Below are positions 43,705 through 52,965 of a stretch of DNA of 64,000 bases, piece after piece. Both the position numbers and the translations under genes were made by a program. The notes under the pieces are model-generated. The model saw only the letters and a list, made by a program, of their open reading frames with translations, was not told the DNA's origin and searched no databases. The first letter of the stretch is position 1. Each line of letters begins with the position of its first letter. Source of the stretch: Pedobacter nutrimenti (GTDB lineage Bacteria > Bacteroidota > Bacteroidia > Sphingobacteriales > Sphingobacteriaceae); assembly GCF_003208655.1 (NCBI RefSeq), contig NZ_QKLU01000008.1, positions 273,706-337,705 on the forward strand, written 5' to 3'.

Positions 43705-43712
43705 TATATTTG
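43705..43712 (+). promoter_or_regulatory. -7 promoter element of the TonB receptor gene
   Basis: TATATTTG fits TAnnTTTG and lies 24 nt before the ATG. No separate TTG is seen about 20 nt upstream because the palindrome occupies that position. Confidence 0.6.
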
Positions 43713-43736
43713 TGTTACATCAACGTAACCAATTAT

Positions 43737-46514
43737 ATGAGAAGATTTTACTTTATTGTTTTTTTGCTGCTGGGCAGCGCGGTAGCTACCCAATCCCAAA
43801 CCATTAAAGGTGTGGTGCGGGACACCAGTCAAGCCATTGTAGGGGCAACCGTTTCGGTGGCCGGACAAAAACAGCGCACCGGAACTGACGCAAAGGGCAG
43901 GTACGAAATTAAACTGAATGCCCCGGGTACCTATACCGTTCTGGTCAACTACATCGGTTACCAGCAGGCACAGCAAACCATTACCCTGGCCCAGGGTGAA
44001 AGCAAAGAACTTGACTTTGTTTTAAAGGACAACAGCAACAACCTGAGTGATGTGGTGGTTGTCGGTTCAAGAAGTGCACCCCGTTCCTATCTGGATACAC
44101 CTGTGCCGGTAGATGTGGTGGACATAAAAAAACTGACACAAAATGCACCCCAGGTTTCCCTGAACCAGATCCTGAATTATGTGGCCCCCTCTTTTACTTC
44201 CAATGTAATGAGCCTGGTAGATGGTACTGACCATATCGATCCGGCCTCGTTACGGGGACTTGGTCCCGATCAGGTCTTGGTGCTGATCAATGGAAAAAGA
44301 CGACATACCACTTCACTGGTAAACATCAACGGCAGTTTAGGTAAGGGGTCGGTAGGAACCGATTTAAATGCCATTCCAACCTCTGCCATTAAAAGAGTGG
44401 AGATCCTCAGGGACGGGGCTGCGGCCCAGTATGGTTCTGATGCCATTGCCGGTGTCATTAATATTGTGCTGAACGACAATGTCAATCAGTTAAACTCCAA
44501 TTTCACCGCTGGTGGTTTTGCCGGAAAACATTCTGATGGCCTGGATGGTCAGACCATACAAGCCAATGTCAATTACGGAGTTGCCTTAACCGATAAAGGT
44601 GGTTTTTTAAATGTATCGGGCTCTTTCGATTATCGCGACTATGCCTCCAGGACCACTCCTTACCGAGGGGTGATCTTTACAGATTACAATAACCCGGCTT
44701 TATATCCCACGCCAACAGGAAAAGACATTACCGATGCCGAGCTCCAGCGCAGGGGCTTAAGCCGGTCGGACTTTGTCCCGAATATCGGGCAGTCTAAAAA
44801 CAGGGGAGGTGCTTTGTTTTTTAACTCCGTCATTCCGGTTTCGGCTGGTGCAGAAGTCTATGCCTTTGGAGGGTTGAATTACCGGAACGGACGTTCTACT
44901 GCATTTTACCGCACGCCGCGCCAGCTGACTCAAAACATTGCCACAATTTATCCCAATGGATTTCTGCCCAATATTGTCACCGGTAACCTCGACCAGTCCA
45001 TCGCGGTCGGTATACGGGGCACACTTGGACAATGGAAAGTCGACCTGAGTAACAATTTCGGGCGCAATAAAATAGATCTGCGGACAGAAAACTCGTTAAA
45101 TGCATCTTTGCTGAGCGCCTCTCCGACCTCTTTTGAGTCGGGTGGTTTCGCTTTTTCCCAAAACACCACCAATCTGGACTTTTCCCGTTTTTATAAAAAT
45201 ACGCTGAGTGGCCTGAATGTAGCCTTTGGTTTTGAAAACAGGGTAGAGAATTATAGAATCATTGCCGGAGAAGAAGCTTCCTATGTTAATTATGGCAATG
45301 CCATTCAGGTAGGTACAGATGGTTCGGGCAAGCCCATTCTGGTGCCAGATCCGAAAGGAAATATTTCTACCCGTTTTGCGGCAAATGGTCAGGCCTATGC
45401 GGGCGGTGCCCAGGGTTTTCCCGGTATCAGTAAAGACAACCAAACCACTGCTTCCCGATCTTCTGTAGCCGCTTATACAGATGTGGAACTTAATTTTACG
45501 GAAAAGTGGCTTGTAGACGGTGCATTGCGTTTTGAAAATTACTCGGACTTTGGTTCTACGCTGAATGGAAAAATTGCAACACGCTATAAGTTTTCAGATC
45601 AGTTTTTACTCAGAGGGGCCTTCAGTACAGGGTTTAGGGCACCTTCCTTACATCAAAGGTATTTCAGCGCCACCTCAACGGTATTTATAGATGGCGCTTT
45701 TGTAGAATCGGGGACCTTTGCCAACGACAGCCGGGTGGCCCAACTGTTGGGAATTCCCAAATTAAAGCAGGAAACTTCAGACAGCTACAGTTTGGGTTTT
45801 ACCTCTAATCTTGGGAAATTTAAGTTAACGGTAGATGCTTACCTGATCCAGATCAACAACCGGGTGATTTATACGGGACAATTCAGTGGCAGCAATGCCC
45901 CGGGTGCAAGTGCCCAGGACAAGGAAATCTATGACCTGCTGCGCCAGGCCAATGCAACGACGGCACGTTTTTTTGCCAATGCGGTAGATACCCGTACTAA
46001 AGGCATTGATGCTGTCCTGACTTATACCACAGCGCTCAGCGCAGGTACTTTGCGTGCCGATTTGGCCGCAACACTTACCAAAACAGAAATTGTGCATGGA
46101 ATTCATTCCTCCCCCTTGCTGGCCGGGAAAGAAAATATTTACCTGGACGATGCCAGCCGGATCCTGATTGAAAAAGTAACCCCAAGAATTAAAGCCAACC
46201 TGACCCTGGATTACAGCATCCGTAAGTGGAATGTATTTTTAAGAAATGTGTATTTCGGGCAAGTATCTCAGCCAACCAATGTGCTGGCCAATCAGCAGGT
46301 ATTGCCCGGCCGGGTCATTACAGATATAGGTGCCGGTTATAACTTAACCAGTAACCTGAAACTGACCATTGGGGCCAATAATGTATTTGATGTTTATCCG
46401 GCAGAACTGTTGTTGGGTAGCCAGGGTACTTCGGGTATACTCTATCCCAACCAGGCCCCTCAATTTGGTTTTTTAGGCCGTTATGTATTTACCCGTTTGT
46501 CTCTTAATTTTTAA
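43737..46514 (+). CDS. TonB-dependent outer-membrane receptor
   Basis: 925 aa from ATG 43737. Signal peptide MRRFYFIVFLLLGSAVATQS; N-terminal carboxypeptidase-regulatory-like domain (TIKGVVRDTSQAIVGATVSV, to about residue 105); plug with RSYLDTPVPVDVVDIKKLTQ, LINGKRRHTTSL and ILRDGAAAQYGSDAIAGVIN; then the 22-strand barrel ending in FTRLSLNF. There is no SusD partner, so a small ligand such as a siderophore or cofactor is more likely than a glycan, but this is unproven. Preceded by a strong operator. Confidence 0.92.
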   Translation: MRRFYFIVFLLLGSAVATQSQTIKGVVRDTSQAIVGATVSVAGQKQRTGTDAKGRYEIKLNAPGTYTVLVNYIGYQQAQQTITLAQGESKELDFVLKDNSNNLSDVVVVGSRSAPRSYLDTPVPVDVVDIKKLTQNAPQVSLNQILNYVAPSFTSNVMSLVDGTDHIDPASLRGLGPDQVLVLINGKRRHTTSLVNINGSLGKGSVGTDLNAIPTSAIKRVEILRDGAAAQYGSDAIAGVINIVLNDNVNQLNSNFTAGGFAGKHSDGLDGQTIQANVNYGVALTDKGGFLNVSGSFDYRDYASRTTPYRGVIFTDYNNPALYPTPTGKDITDAELQRRGLSRSDFVPNIGQSKNRGGALFFNSVIPVSAGAEVYAFGGLNYRNGRSTAFYRTPRQLTQNIATIYPNGFLPNIVTGNLDQSIAVGIRGTLGQWKVDLSNNFGRNKIDLRTENSLNASLLSASPTSFESGGFAFSQNTTNLDFSRFYKNTLSGLNVAFGFENRVENYRIIAGEEASYVNYGNAIQVGTDGSGKPILVPDPKGNISTRFAANGQAYAGGAQGFPGISKDNQTTASRSSVAAYTDVELNFTEKWLVDGALRFENYSDFGSTLNGKIATRYKFSDQFLLRGAFSTGFRAPSLHQRYFSATSTVFIDGAFVESGTFANDSRVAQLLGIPKLKQETSDSYSLGFTSNLGKFKLTVDAYLIQINNRVIYTGQFSGSNAPGASAQDKEIYDLLRQANATTARFFANAVDTRTKGIDAVLTYTTALSAGTLRADLAATLTKTEIVHGIHSSPLLAGKENIYLDDASRILIEKVTPRIKANLTLDYSIRKWNVFLRNVYFGQVSQPTNVLANQQVLPGRVITDIGAGYNLTSNLKLTIGANNVFDVYPAELLLGSQGTSGILYPNQAPQFGFLGRYVFTRLSLNF

Positions 46515-46545
46515 TGAACCATCAACAACCCTAACCCAATCACCA

Positions 46546-46576
46546 AAAAAGCCCCGGTTTTCCGGGGCTTTTTTTA
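46546..46576. terminator. bidirectional terminator between the TonB receptor and the helicase gene
   Basis: aaaaaagccccgg and ccggggctttttt form a 13-bp stem with a TTTT loop, A-tract left and T-tract right, between convergent genes. Confidence 0.88.
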
Positions 46577-46595
46577 TTTTTAAAACGGGAATCTG

Positions 46596-48446
46596 TTAAG
46601 ACCTGCGTTTTCTGTCGCTTCCGCCACTGAAACCACCGTCGCGTCTTCCGCCACGGTCTTCACGGCTTCTTCCGGAAAAATCCCTGAAACCACCGCCACT
46701 GTTTCCGCCTTCACGTCTTCCGCTTCCGCCGTCACGACGACCGCCGCCAGAACTTCTTCTGTCACCGCCACCACCGCTGTAATTGCGTGAACGTCCGCCA
46801 CCGCTTCTGCTTTCTGCGGCATCACCAGATTTTTCAATCCTTACGCCACGGTTGTTGAACTGAATGTCCCTGAAATTGCTGAATAAAGAATCTACAGCAG
46901 CATTTTCAACTTCAAAGAAAGAATAAACACCTTTCAGGTCAATTTTTCCAATGTTTTTTCCGCTGATCTTACCGTTATTGCAAACGAAAGACAACAGGTC
47001 ACCTCTGGTAAAATCATCCACTGATCCAAGGTTAATAAACAGACGGGTATATCCTTCGCTGCTTCTTGACCTCATACCGCGTTCTCCTCTTTCCCCGCGC
47101 TCACCACGGTCATCTGCCGAAGCATTCAGGTCCGGTGCATTTTTGTAATACTCTAAAAAGCGGTTAAACTCTAAAGAAGCAAAACGTTTAATGACATCCT
47201 CTTTGCTCAGTTCGGCAAACTCGTCCATAATGCGCGGAATGTACTGATCGATCTGGTTGTCATTCACTTCAACATTGTGAACTTTATGAACCAGAGAGAA
47301 CAATTGTTTTTCGCAAACATCAAAACCAGTAGGCAATTCAGCTTTGGTAAACTGTTTGCCAATAATTCTTTCAATTTGACGGATTTTACCAATTTCTTTG
47401 GAATTGACGATACAGATGGAAATACCTGTTTTGCCGGCACGACCGGTACGGCCGCTACGGTGGGTATAACTTTCAATTTCATCAGGTAAAGAGTAGTTGA
47501 TCACGTGTGTCACGTTGTTCACATCAATACCACGTGCAGCCACGTCAGTTGCAATTAACAATTGCATATGTCTGTCACGGAAACGCTGCATTACTTTGTC
47601 ACGTTGCTGCTGGGAAAGATCTCCGTGCAGTGCATCGGCATTGTAACCATCTTTGATCAGGTGTTCTGCAACATCCTGGGTATCCATTTTGGTTTTACAA
47701 AATACCACACCAAAAATTTCAGGGTTGAAATCCACAATGCGTTTAAGTGCTGCGTATTTATCCCTTGCACGGACCACATAGTATTCGTGCTCAATATTAA
47801 CGTTACCGGTATTTTTTGTACCCATAGTCAGCTCGGTTGGGCTGTCCATGTAATTTTTAGCTATTCTTCTTACCTCAGGAGGCATAGTTGCAGAGAATAA
47901 CCATGTTTTTTTATCATCAGGCGTAGTAGACAAAATATCATTAATGTCTTCCTGGAAGCCCATGTTCAACATTTCATCGGCTTCGTCCAGGACTACATAT
48001 TTCACATTACTGAAATCTATAGCCTTACGGCCTATAATGTCCAACATACGGCCCGGTGTAGCCACTACAATTTGTACACCGTTTCTGATCTCACGCAACT
48101 GTTGCATAATGTTAGCGCCACCGTAAACGGCAACCACATTTGCACCTGAGATGTTCTTAGAGAAATTCTTGATGTCGCTAGTAATCTGTAAGCAAAGCTC
48201 TCTTGTCGGGCATAGAATCAATGCCTGAGGCTTATTGCTCTTAAAGTCTATCAATTCTAACAGCGGCAAACCAAATGCGGCTGTTTTTCCTGTTCCTGTC
48301 TGGGCCAAACCAACAAAGTCATTATTGCCCTCTAACAGCACAGGAATAGCTTGTTCCTGAATAGGTGTTGGATTTTCGAAACCTAAATCCTTTACAGCAT
48401 TAACAACGTCATCACTTATCCCCAATAATTTAAATGGGTTTGTCAT
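46596..48446 (-). CDS. DEAD-box RNA helicase with DbpA-type RNA-binding domain
   Basis: 616 aa. Motifs in order: Q motif (FENPTPIQEQAIP), I (AQTGTGKTAAF), Ia (PTRELC), II (VVLDEADEML), III (FSATMP), V (TDVAARGIDV) and VI (HRSGRTGRAGKTG), within about residues 1-370. A DbpA-like RRM follows (RLFINLGSVDDFTRGDLLSF). The tail is Gly/Arg/Ser-rich (RGG-like). Such DeaD/CsdA enzymes unwind RNA in ribosome assembly and cold adaptation. Its -7 box is 20 nt upstream. Confidence 0.94.
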   Translation of the reverse strand: MTNPFKLLGISDDVVNAVKDLGFENPTPIQEQAIPVLLEGNNDFVGLAQTGTGKTAAFGLPLLELIDFKSNKPQALILCPTRELCLQITSDIKNFSKNISGANVVAVYGGANIMQQLREIRNGVQIVVATPGRMLDIIGRKAIDFSNVKYVVLDEADEMLNMGFQEDINDILSTTPDDKKTWLFSATMPPEVRRIAKNYMDSPTELTMGTKNTGNVNIEHEYYVVRARDKYAALKRIVDFNPEIFGVVFCKTKMDTQDVAEHLIKDGYNADALHGDLSQQQRDKVMQRFRDRHMQLLIATDVAARGIDVNNVTHVINYSLPDEIESYTHRSGRTGRAGKTGISICIVNSKEIGKIRQIERIIGKQFTKAELPTGFDVCEKQLFSLVHKVHNVEVNDNQIDQYIPRIMDEFAELSKEDVIKRFASLEFNRFLEYYKNAPDLNASADDRGERGERGERGMRSRSSEGYTRLFINLGSVDDFTRGDLLSFVCNNGKISGKNIGKIDLKGVYSFFEVENAAVDSLFSNFRDIQFNNRGVRIEKSGDAAESRSGGGRSRNYSGGGGDRRSSGGGRRDGGSGRREGGNSGGGFRDFSGRSREDRGGRRDGGFSGGSDRKRRS

Positions 48447-48465
48447 GTATTATTTAATTAAGCCG

Positions 48466-48473
48466 CAAAGGTA
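48466..48473 (-). promoter_or_regulatory. putative -7 promoter element of the helicase gene
   Basis: The minus strand reads TACCTTTG, matching TAnnTTTG, about 20 nt before the ATG. Confidence 0.5.
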
Positions 48474-48535
48474 CGCTTTTAAATTGGTATTTCACTGGTA
48501 GCGAACTAAATAAAAAAGCGCAGGGGCTCAGTTAC

Positions 48536-49000
48536 TTAGCGCAAACGATCTGCAGACCTGATTAACTGTTCGTCTTTTCGGATGCCCCGAAGGGACAGTA
48601 TACAAAAAATCAGGGCCAGCAATGGTAAAAAAGTGCCAGCTTTATAAGAAGCATTTTCCAGGCCGCCCGGTATTTCTGAAGCCATCCAGCCAATCCAGAC
48701 CCCCAGTGCAAGAATACCCAGAATGATCATGATGCAAATGCGTTTCTGCAGAAGCCTGTTGCGGAACATAAAGATGTTCACCAAGGAGAGTAAGGCAACT
48801 GCTGCAGTAAAAATAATCAGTGGAAGAAAAAGATCGACGATGAGCTCGCTTCCTGCGGTGACGGCTTTGTGGTGCAATCCATGTGCATAGATGCTAAATT
48901 CGGTTCCCTTGTCTAATGTACTTACGATGGGTAAAGCCAACAAAACAAACAAAGTCAAGCTTGTTAACAATAGCCATACCGACTGCACTCTTTGTATCAT
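48536..49000 (-). CDS. DUF4293 family membrane protein
   Basis: 154 aa with four hydrophobic helices (WLLLTSLTLFVLLALPIV, LIVDLFLPLIIFTAAVALLS, ICIMIILGILALGVWIGW and FLPLLALIFCILSL). MIQRVQSVWLLL at the start and LRGIRKDEQLIRSADRLR at the end match the DUF4293 family of Bacteroidota. No function is known. It lies upstream of the helicase gene on the same strand, 89 nt away, and divergent from truA. Confidence 0.8.
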   Translation of the reverse strand: MIQRVQSVWLLLTSLTLFVLLALPIVSTLDKGTEFSIYAHGLHHKAVTAGSELIVDLFLPLIIFTAAVALLSLVNIFMFRNRLLQKRICIMIILGILALGVWIGWMASEIPGGLENASYKAGTFLPLLALIFCILSLRGIRKDEQLIRSADRLR

Positions 49001-49019
49001 ATCAGTTCAATAATTTTAG

Positions 49020-49027
49020 CAAATATA
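49020..49027 (-). promoter_or_regulatory. putative -7 promoter element of the DUF4293 gene
   Basis: The minus strand reads TATATTTG, matching TAnnTTTG, 19 nt before the ATG at 49000. Confidence 0.5.
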
Positions 49028-49081
49028 TCAAAACCTGCATATTTTTTTAATCCAATATGGAAGGATCGGAATATTATCGGT

Positions 49082-49089
49082 TAACTTTG
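49082..49089 (+). promoter_or_regulatory. putative -7 promoter element of truA
   Basis: TAACTTTG matches TAnnTTTG and ends just 5 nt before the TTG start codon at 49095, implying a leaderless or near-leaderless mRNA. Confidence 0.5.
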
Positions 49090-49094
49090 TCTTA

Positions 49095-49847
49095 TTGAAT
49101 ACGCAGCGTTTTTTTATCGAATTGTCCTATAATGGTACAGCCTATCACGGCTGGCAGATACAACCCAATGCCTTATCTGTTCAGGAATGCCTGGACCAGG
49201 CTTTGTCTGTTTTTTTTCGTCAGCCGGTGCAGACCCTGGGCTGCGGAAGAACGGATACAGGTGTGCATGCCAAACGTTTTTTTGCCCATTTTGATTTACC
49301 CGGGGCACTGGGGACTCAAATGGAACGAAAGGTACCTGGGATCAATTCCCTGCTTCCTTATGATATTGCAGTGAAAAGGATTTTTGCAGTGGACAATAAT
49401 GCCCATGCGCGTTTTGATGCAACTTCCAGGGCCTATAAATATTATCTTCATTTTCACAAAGATCCTTTTAAACTCGATCGGTCCTGGCTGTTTAAAGGAA
49501 CACTGGATATAGCGCTGATGAACCAGGGCGCTGAAATTTTAAAGAATTATAAAGATTTTTCCTGTTTCAGTAAATCCCACACCCAAACCTTCACCAATAA
49601 CTGTGTGCTTACAGAGGCTGTTTTTGAAGAACTGGAAGATGGTCTGGTATTTACCATCCGGGCGGACCGTTTTTTACGCAATATGGTCAGGGCGGTCATG
49701 GGAACGCTGGTCAGGATAGGCCGCAAAGAAATCAGTCTGACGGACCTGGCCGACATACTGGAAAGTAAAGACAGGAGTAAAGCAGGACAGTCGGTGCCGG
49801 CCTGTGGATTGTACCTGGTGGATGTTAAATATCCTTTTATACCTTAA
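49095..49847 (+). CDS. truA: tRNA pseudouridine(38-40) synthase
   Basis: 250 aa. Catalytic Asp D54 lies in GCGRTDTGVHAKRFFAHF, and the N-terminal FFIELSYNGTAYHGWQIQPN is the family signature. The family N terminus begins right at the TTG at 49095. No in-frame ATG lies upstream near the box, and the next ATGs are too far in. It therefore appears to start at TTG. It modifies the tRNA anticodon arm. The ABC exporter gene starts 3 nt after the stop. Confidence 0.92.
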   Translation: MNTQRFFIELSYNGTAYHGWQIQPNALSVQECLDQALSVFFRQPVQTLGCGRTDTGVHAKRFFAHFDLPGALGTQMERKVPGINSLLPYDIAVKRIFAVDNNAHARFDATSRAYKYYLHFHKDPFKLDRSWLFKGTLDIALMNQGAEILKNYKDFSCFSKSHTQTFTNNCVLTEAVFEELEDGLVFTIRADRFLRNMVRAVMGTLVRIGRKEISLTDLADILESKDRSKAGQSVPACGLYLVDVKYPFIP

Positions 49848-49850
49848 TAT

Positions 49851-51620
49851 ATGTCAAGAATAACTGGAGATGCTTTAAATGTCGGTTTACTCAAAAGGGT
49901 TTTTCAATATGTAAAACCTTACCGGAGCATTTTTATCTGGTCGGTGATTTTAACCATCTTACTGGCGGTTGTGGCCCCGGTCAGACCCTTGCTGATTGAA
50001 TATACCTTAGACAAATACATCATGACCGGTCAGTACAGCGGTTTGCTAAACATGACCGTGCTGATGCTGGTTTTACTGGTGCTGCAAAGTGTCATTCAGT
50101 ACAGCCAGACCCTGATGACCAATACCCTTGGGCAATCGGCGATTCGGGATTTACGGATCAATGTGTTTAACCACATTACCAAGCTGAGGCTCAAATATTT
50201 TGACCGGACACCGATCGGACAACTGATTACCCGGACGGTATCGGATCTGGAAACCATATCAGATATTTTTTCGGAAGGCCTGATCGCCATGATCGGGGAT
50301 ATCCTGCAAGTGATTGCGATTATAGCGGTTATGTTTTATAAAGACTGGCAGCTCAGCCTGATGGTCCTGCTTCCAATGCCTTTACTGATGCTGGCCACTT
50401 CCATTTTTCAGAAAGCCATTAAATCTGCCTTCCAGGAAATCAGAACAGAGGTATCCAACCTGAATACCTATTTACAGGAGCACATTACCGGTATTTCCAT
50501 CATTCAGTATTTTGCAAGGGAAGACCAGGAATACCTTAAATTTAAAAAAATCAATTCCCGTTACAGGGATGCAAATATCCGTTCAAACTGGTATTATTCG
50601 ATCTTTTTCCCTGTCGTGGAAATCATTTCGGCGATGTCTATGGGCCTGCTGGTTTGGTATGGAGCAAAAAGTATCCTGAACCGGCCACTAGATGTGACTC
50701 CAGGAACAATTACCGCTTTTTTAATGTACATCAGCATGCTGTTCAGGCCAATCCGGGAGCTGGCCGATAAATTCAATACCCTGCAAATGGGAATGGTTGG
50801 GGCAGAACGCGTGTTTAATGTGCTGGATACAAAAGAAGTTACCCCGAATGAGGGTGCGCTTGCCCCGGAGAAACTAACGGGCCGCATTTCCTTTAAAAAA
50901 GTCTGGTTTGCCTATACCGATGAGAATTATGTTTTAAAAGACATCTCCTTTGAAGTAAAAGCCGGTCAGACTGTTGCCCTGGTGGGGGCCACAGGAGCAG
51001 GAAAATCTTCTACCATTAATATCCTGAACCGTTTTTACGAAATTCAAAAAGGGGATATTGAACTGGACGGGATTGACATTCATCAGTATGAACTGAGTTA
51101 CCTCAGAAAAAATATTGCCACCGTATTACAGGATGTTTTCCTGTTTTCTGATACCATTTTTAACAACATCACTTTAAACAACCCCGACATCAGTATGGAG
51201 GAAGTGGTGGATGCGGCCAAAAAAGTGGGGGCGCATGATTTTATTGAAAAGCTGCCTGGCGGCTATCAGTATAATGTGATGGAAAGGGGGGCAACCCTTT
51301 CTGTGGGGCAGGCACAACTGATTTCTTTTATCCGTGCCCTGGTTTACAATCCTGCTATTCTGGTCCTGGACGAGGCCACCTCTTCAGTGGATACGGAAAC
51401 TGAACTGCTGATCCAAAGGGCTATTGAAAACCTGATGACCGGCCGGACCTCGATTGTGATTGCGCACCGTTTGTCTACGATTCAAAAAGCAGATCAGATT
51501 ATTGTACTGGACAAAGGGGAGATCAAGGAAAAAGGAACCCATCAGGAACTGCTGAAAATAGACGGATATTATAAAAAACTGTATGACCTGCAGTTCAATT
51601 CCGTGGGCATCTCCAATTAA
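49851..51620 (+). CDS. ABC exporter, fused permease/ATPase (MsbA-like)
   Basis: 589 aa. The six-helix membrane domain occupies about residues 25-310. The nucleotide-binding domain has Walker A GATGAGKSS (379-387), signature LSVGQ (483-487; Val replaces the first Gly of LSGGQ) and Walker B ILVLDEAT (503-510), followed by the H-loop IVIAHRLS. It works as a homo- or heterodimer exporting lipids or drugs. It is coupled to truA (3-nt gap) without an obvious functional link. Confidence 0.9.
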   Translation: MSRITGDALNVGLLKRVFQYVKPYRSIFIWSVILTILLAVVAPVRPLLIEYTLDKYIMTGQYSGLLNMTVLMLVLLVLQSVIQYSQTLMTNTLGQSAIRDLRINVFNHITKLRLKYFDRTPIGQLITRTVSDLETISDIFSEGLIAMIGDILQVIAIIAVMFYKDWQLSLMVLLPMPLLMLATSIFQKAIKSAFQEIRTEVSNLNTYLQEHITGISIIQYFAREDQEYLKFKKINSRYRDANIRSNWYYSIFFPVVEIISAMSMGLLVWYGAKSILNRPLDVTPGTITAFLMYISMLFRPIRELADKFNTLQMGMVGAERVFNVLDTKEVTPNEGALAPEKLTGRISFKKVWFAYTDENYVLKDISFEVKAGQTVALVGATGAGKSSTINILNRFYEIQKGDIELDGIDIHQYELSYLRKNIATVLQDVFLFSDTIFNNITLNNPDISMEEVVDAAKKVGAHDFIEKLPGGYQYNVMERGATLSVGQAQLISFIRALVYNPAILVLDEATSSVDTETELLIQRAIENLMTGRTSIVIAHRLSTIQKADQIIVLDKGEIKEKGTHQELLKIDGYYKKLYDLQFNSVGISN

Positions 51621-51693
51621 ATTCCTGCCTCATGTCATAAATATCCCATATAAATCAGAATGGGAAAACATCTGTAATAAAAATGGTAATCGA

Positions 51694-51725
51694 TTTGACA
51701 ATCCATTTCAATTACCTTAGATTTG
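51694..51725 (+). promoter_or_regulatory. promoter of sucD
   Basis: TTTG at 51694-51697 and TAGATTTG at 51718-51725 are separated by 20 nt, a near-ideal Bacteroidota promoter. The ATG is 20 nt downstream. Confidence 0.75.
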
Positions 51726-51745
51726 CAACAAAAAAATATAGATAC

Positions 51746-52618
51746 ATGAGTGTTTTAGTAAATAAAGATTCAAAAGTTATTGTTCAGGGTTTTACAGGAA
51801 ATGAAGGCACTTATCATGCTTCTCAAATGATAGAATACGGGACTAACGTTGTTGGAGGAGTTACCCCTGGTAAAGGTGGACAAACTCATTTAGACAGACC
51901 GGTATTTAATACAGTTAAGGATGCGGTTGACAAGGCCGGTGCCAATGTATCTATCATCTTTGTTCCTCCTGCATTTGCTGCAGATGCCATTATGGAAGCT
52001 GCTGAAGCAGGAATTAAAGTTATTGTTTGTATTACTGAAGGTATCCCGACCAAGGATATGATTCAGGTTAAAGAATATATCTCAGACCGCGATTGCCGTT
52101 TAATCGGTCCTAACTGTCCGGGAATCATTACCGCTGATGAAGCTAAAATCGGTATCATGCCAGGTTTTATCTTTAAAAAAGGTACAGTAGGTGTGGTGTC
52201 CAAATCAGGTACTTTAACTTACGAAGCCGTTGATCAGGTTGTTAAAGCTGGTCTGGGTATTACCACTGCCATTGGTATTGGTGGTGACCCGATTATTGGT
52301 ACCACAACCAAAGAAGCGGTTGAATTGCTGATGAACGATCCTGAAACTGAAGGCATCATTATGATTGGTGAAATTGGTGGCGGTATGGAAGCAGAAGCTG
52401 CACGCTGGATTAAAGAAAACGGTACAAAACCAGTTGTTGGTTTTATTGCCGGACAAACTGCTCCTGCAGGCCGCAGAATGGGACATGCCGGTGCGATTGT
52501 TGGTGGTGCCGACGATACTGCTGCTGCAAAAATGAAAATTATGGCAGAGTGTGGTATCCGTGTGGTTGAAAGCCCGGCCGAAATTGGTGCTGCAATGGCA
52601 GCGTTATTGAAAAAATAA
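51746..52618 (+). CDS. sucD: succinyl-CoA ligase, alpha subunit
   Basis: 290 aa from ATG 51746 (MSVLVNKDSKVIVQGFTGNE). The CoA-binding Rossmann domain includes GFTGNEGTYHASQM and GPNCPGIITADEAKIGIMPG. The phosphohistidine is H247 in RRMGHAGAIVGG. It makes ATP or GTP from succinyl-CoA in the TCA cycle. The beta subunit sucC is not in this window, so the two genes are unlinked here. Confidence 0.95.
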   Translation: MSVLVNKDSKVIVQGFTGNEGTYHASQMIEYGTNVVGGVTPGKGGQTHLDRPVFNTVKDAVDKAGANVSIIFVPPAFAADAIMEAAEAGIKVIVCITEGIPTKDMIQVKEYISDRDCRLIGPNCPGIITADEAKIGIMPGFIFKKGTVGVVSKSGTLTYEAVDQVVKAGLGITTAIGIGGDPIIGTTTKEAVELLMNDPETEGIIMIGEIGGGMEAEAARWIKENGTKPVVGFIAGQTAPAGRRMGHAGAIVGGADDTAAAKMKIMAECGIRVVESPAEIGAAMAALLKK

Positions 52619-52636
52619 TAAGATCTTCTTGTATAA

Positions 52637-52678
52637 TGCTAAAAAGCTCTGGTGATAATTTCATTGGAGCTTTTTTAT
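52637..52678 (+). terminator. terminator after sucD
   Basis: aaaaagctctggtga can pair with tcattggagcttttt using three G-T pairs around a 6-nt loop, followed by a T-tract. It is weaker than the others here. Confidence 0.6.
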
Positions 52679-52693
52679 TTCAGGAAATAATAT

Positions 52694-52701
52694 TACTTTT
52701 G
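52694..52701 (+). promoter_or_regulatory. putative -7 promoter element of tRNA-Leu
   Basis: TACTTTTG matches TAnnTTTG and lies 33 nt before the tRNA 5' end. No clear -33 TTG is seen. Confidence 0.4.
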
Positions 52702-52734
52702 TGCCATTGAGCGGAAAATGCTTATTTACAAAAT

Positions 52735-52818
52735 GCCCGGATGGCGAAATTGGTAAACGTTGCGGTCTCAGAAGCCGTTGGAGCACAATCCTTGAGAGTT
52801 CGAGTCTCTCTTCGGGCA
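52735..52818 (+). tRNA. tRNA-Leu, anticodon CAG
   Basis: 84 nt. The acceptor stem GCCCGGA pairs with TTCGGGC. The anticodon arm is GCGGT-CTCAGAA-GCCGT with anticodon CAG. A long class II variable arm and the T arm GAGAG-TTCGAGT-CTCTC follow. The discriminator base is A, as expected for Leu. CCA is not encoded. It reads CUG codons. Confidence 0.92.
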
Positions 52819-52835
52819 CACCCGATTCAAGAATG

Positions 52836-52868
52836 AAACCCTGAAATGATCTTTCAGGGTTTTTTTAT
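52836..52868 (+). terminator. terminator after tRNA-Leu
   Basis: aaccctgaaa and tttcagggtt form a 10-bp stem around a 5-nt loop, followed by a T-tract. Confidence 0.85.
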
Positions 52869-52965
52869 GAAAAAAACATCCGGACAAAAGGGCTAATGAC
52901 AGAATTATTACCCAGCGCTGAAACTTTAAAATTTAAGGATGCGTATATTGTATAAACAAATGCAA

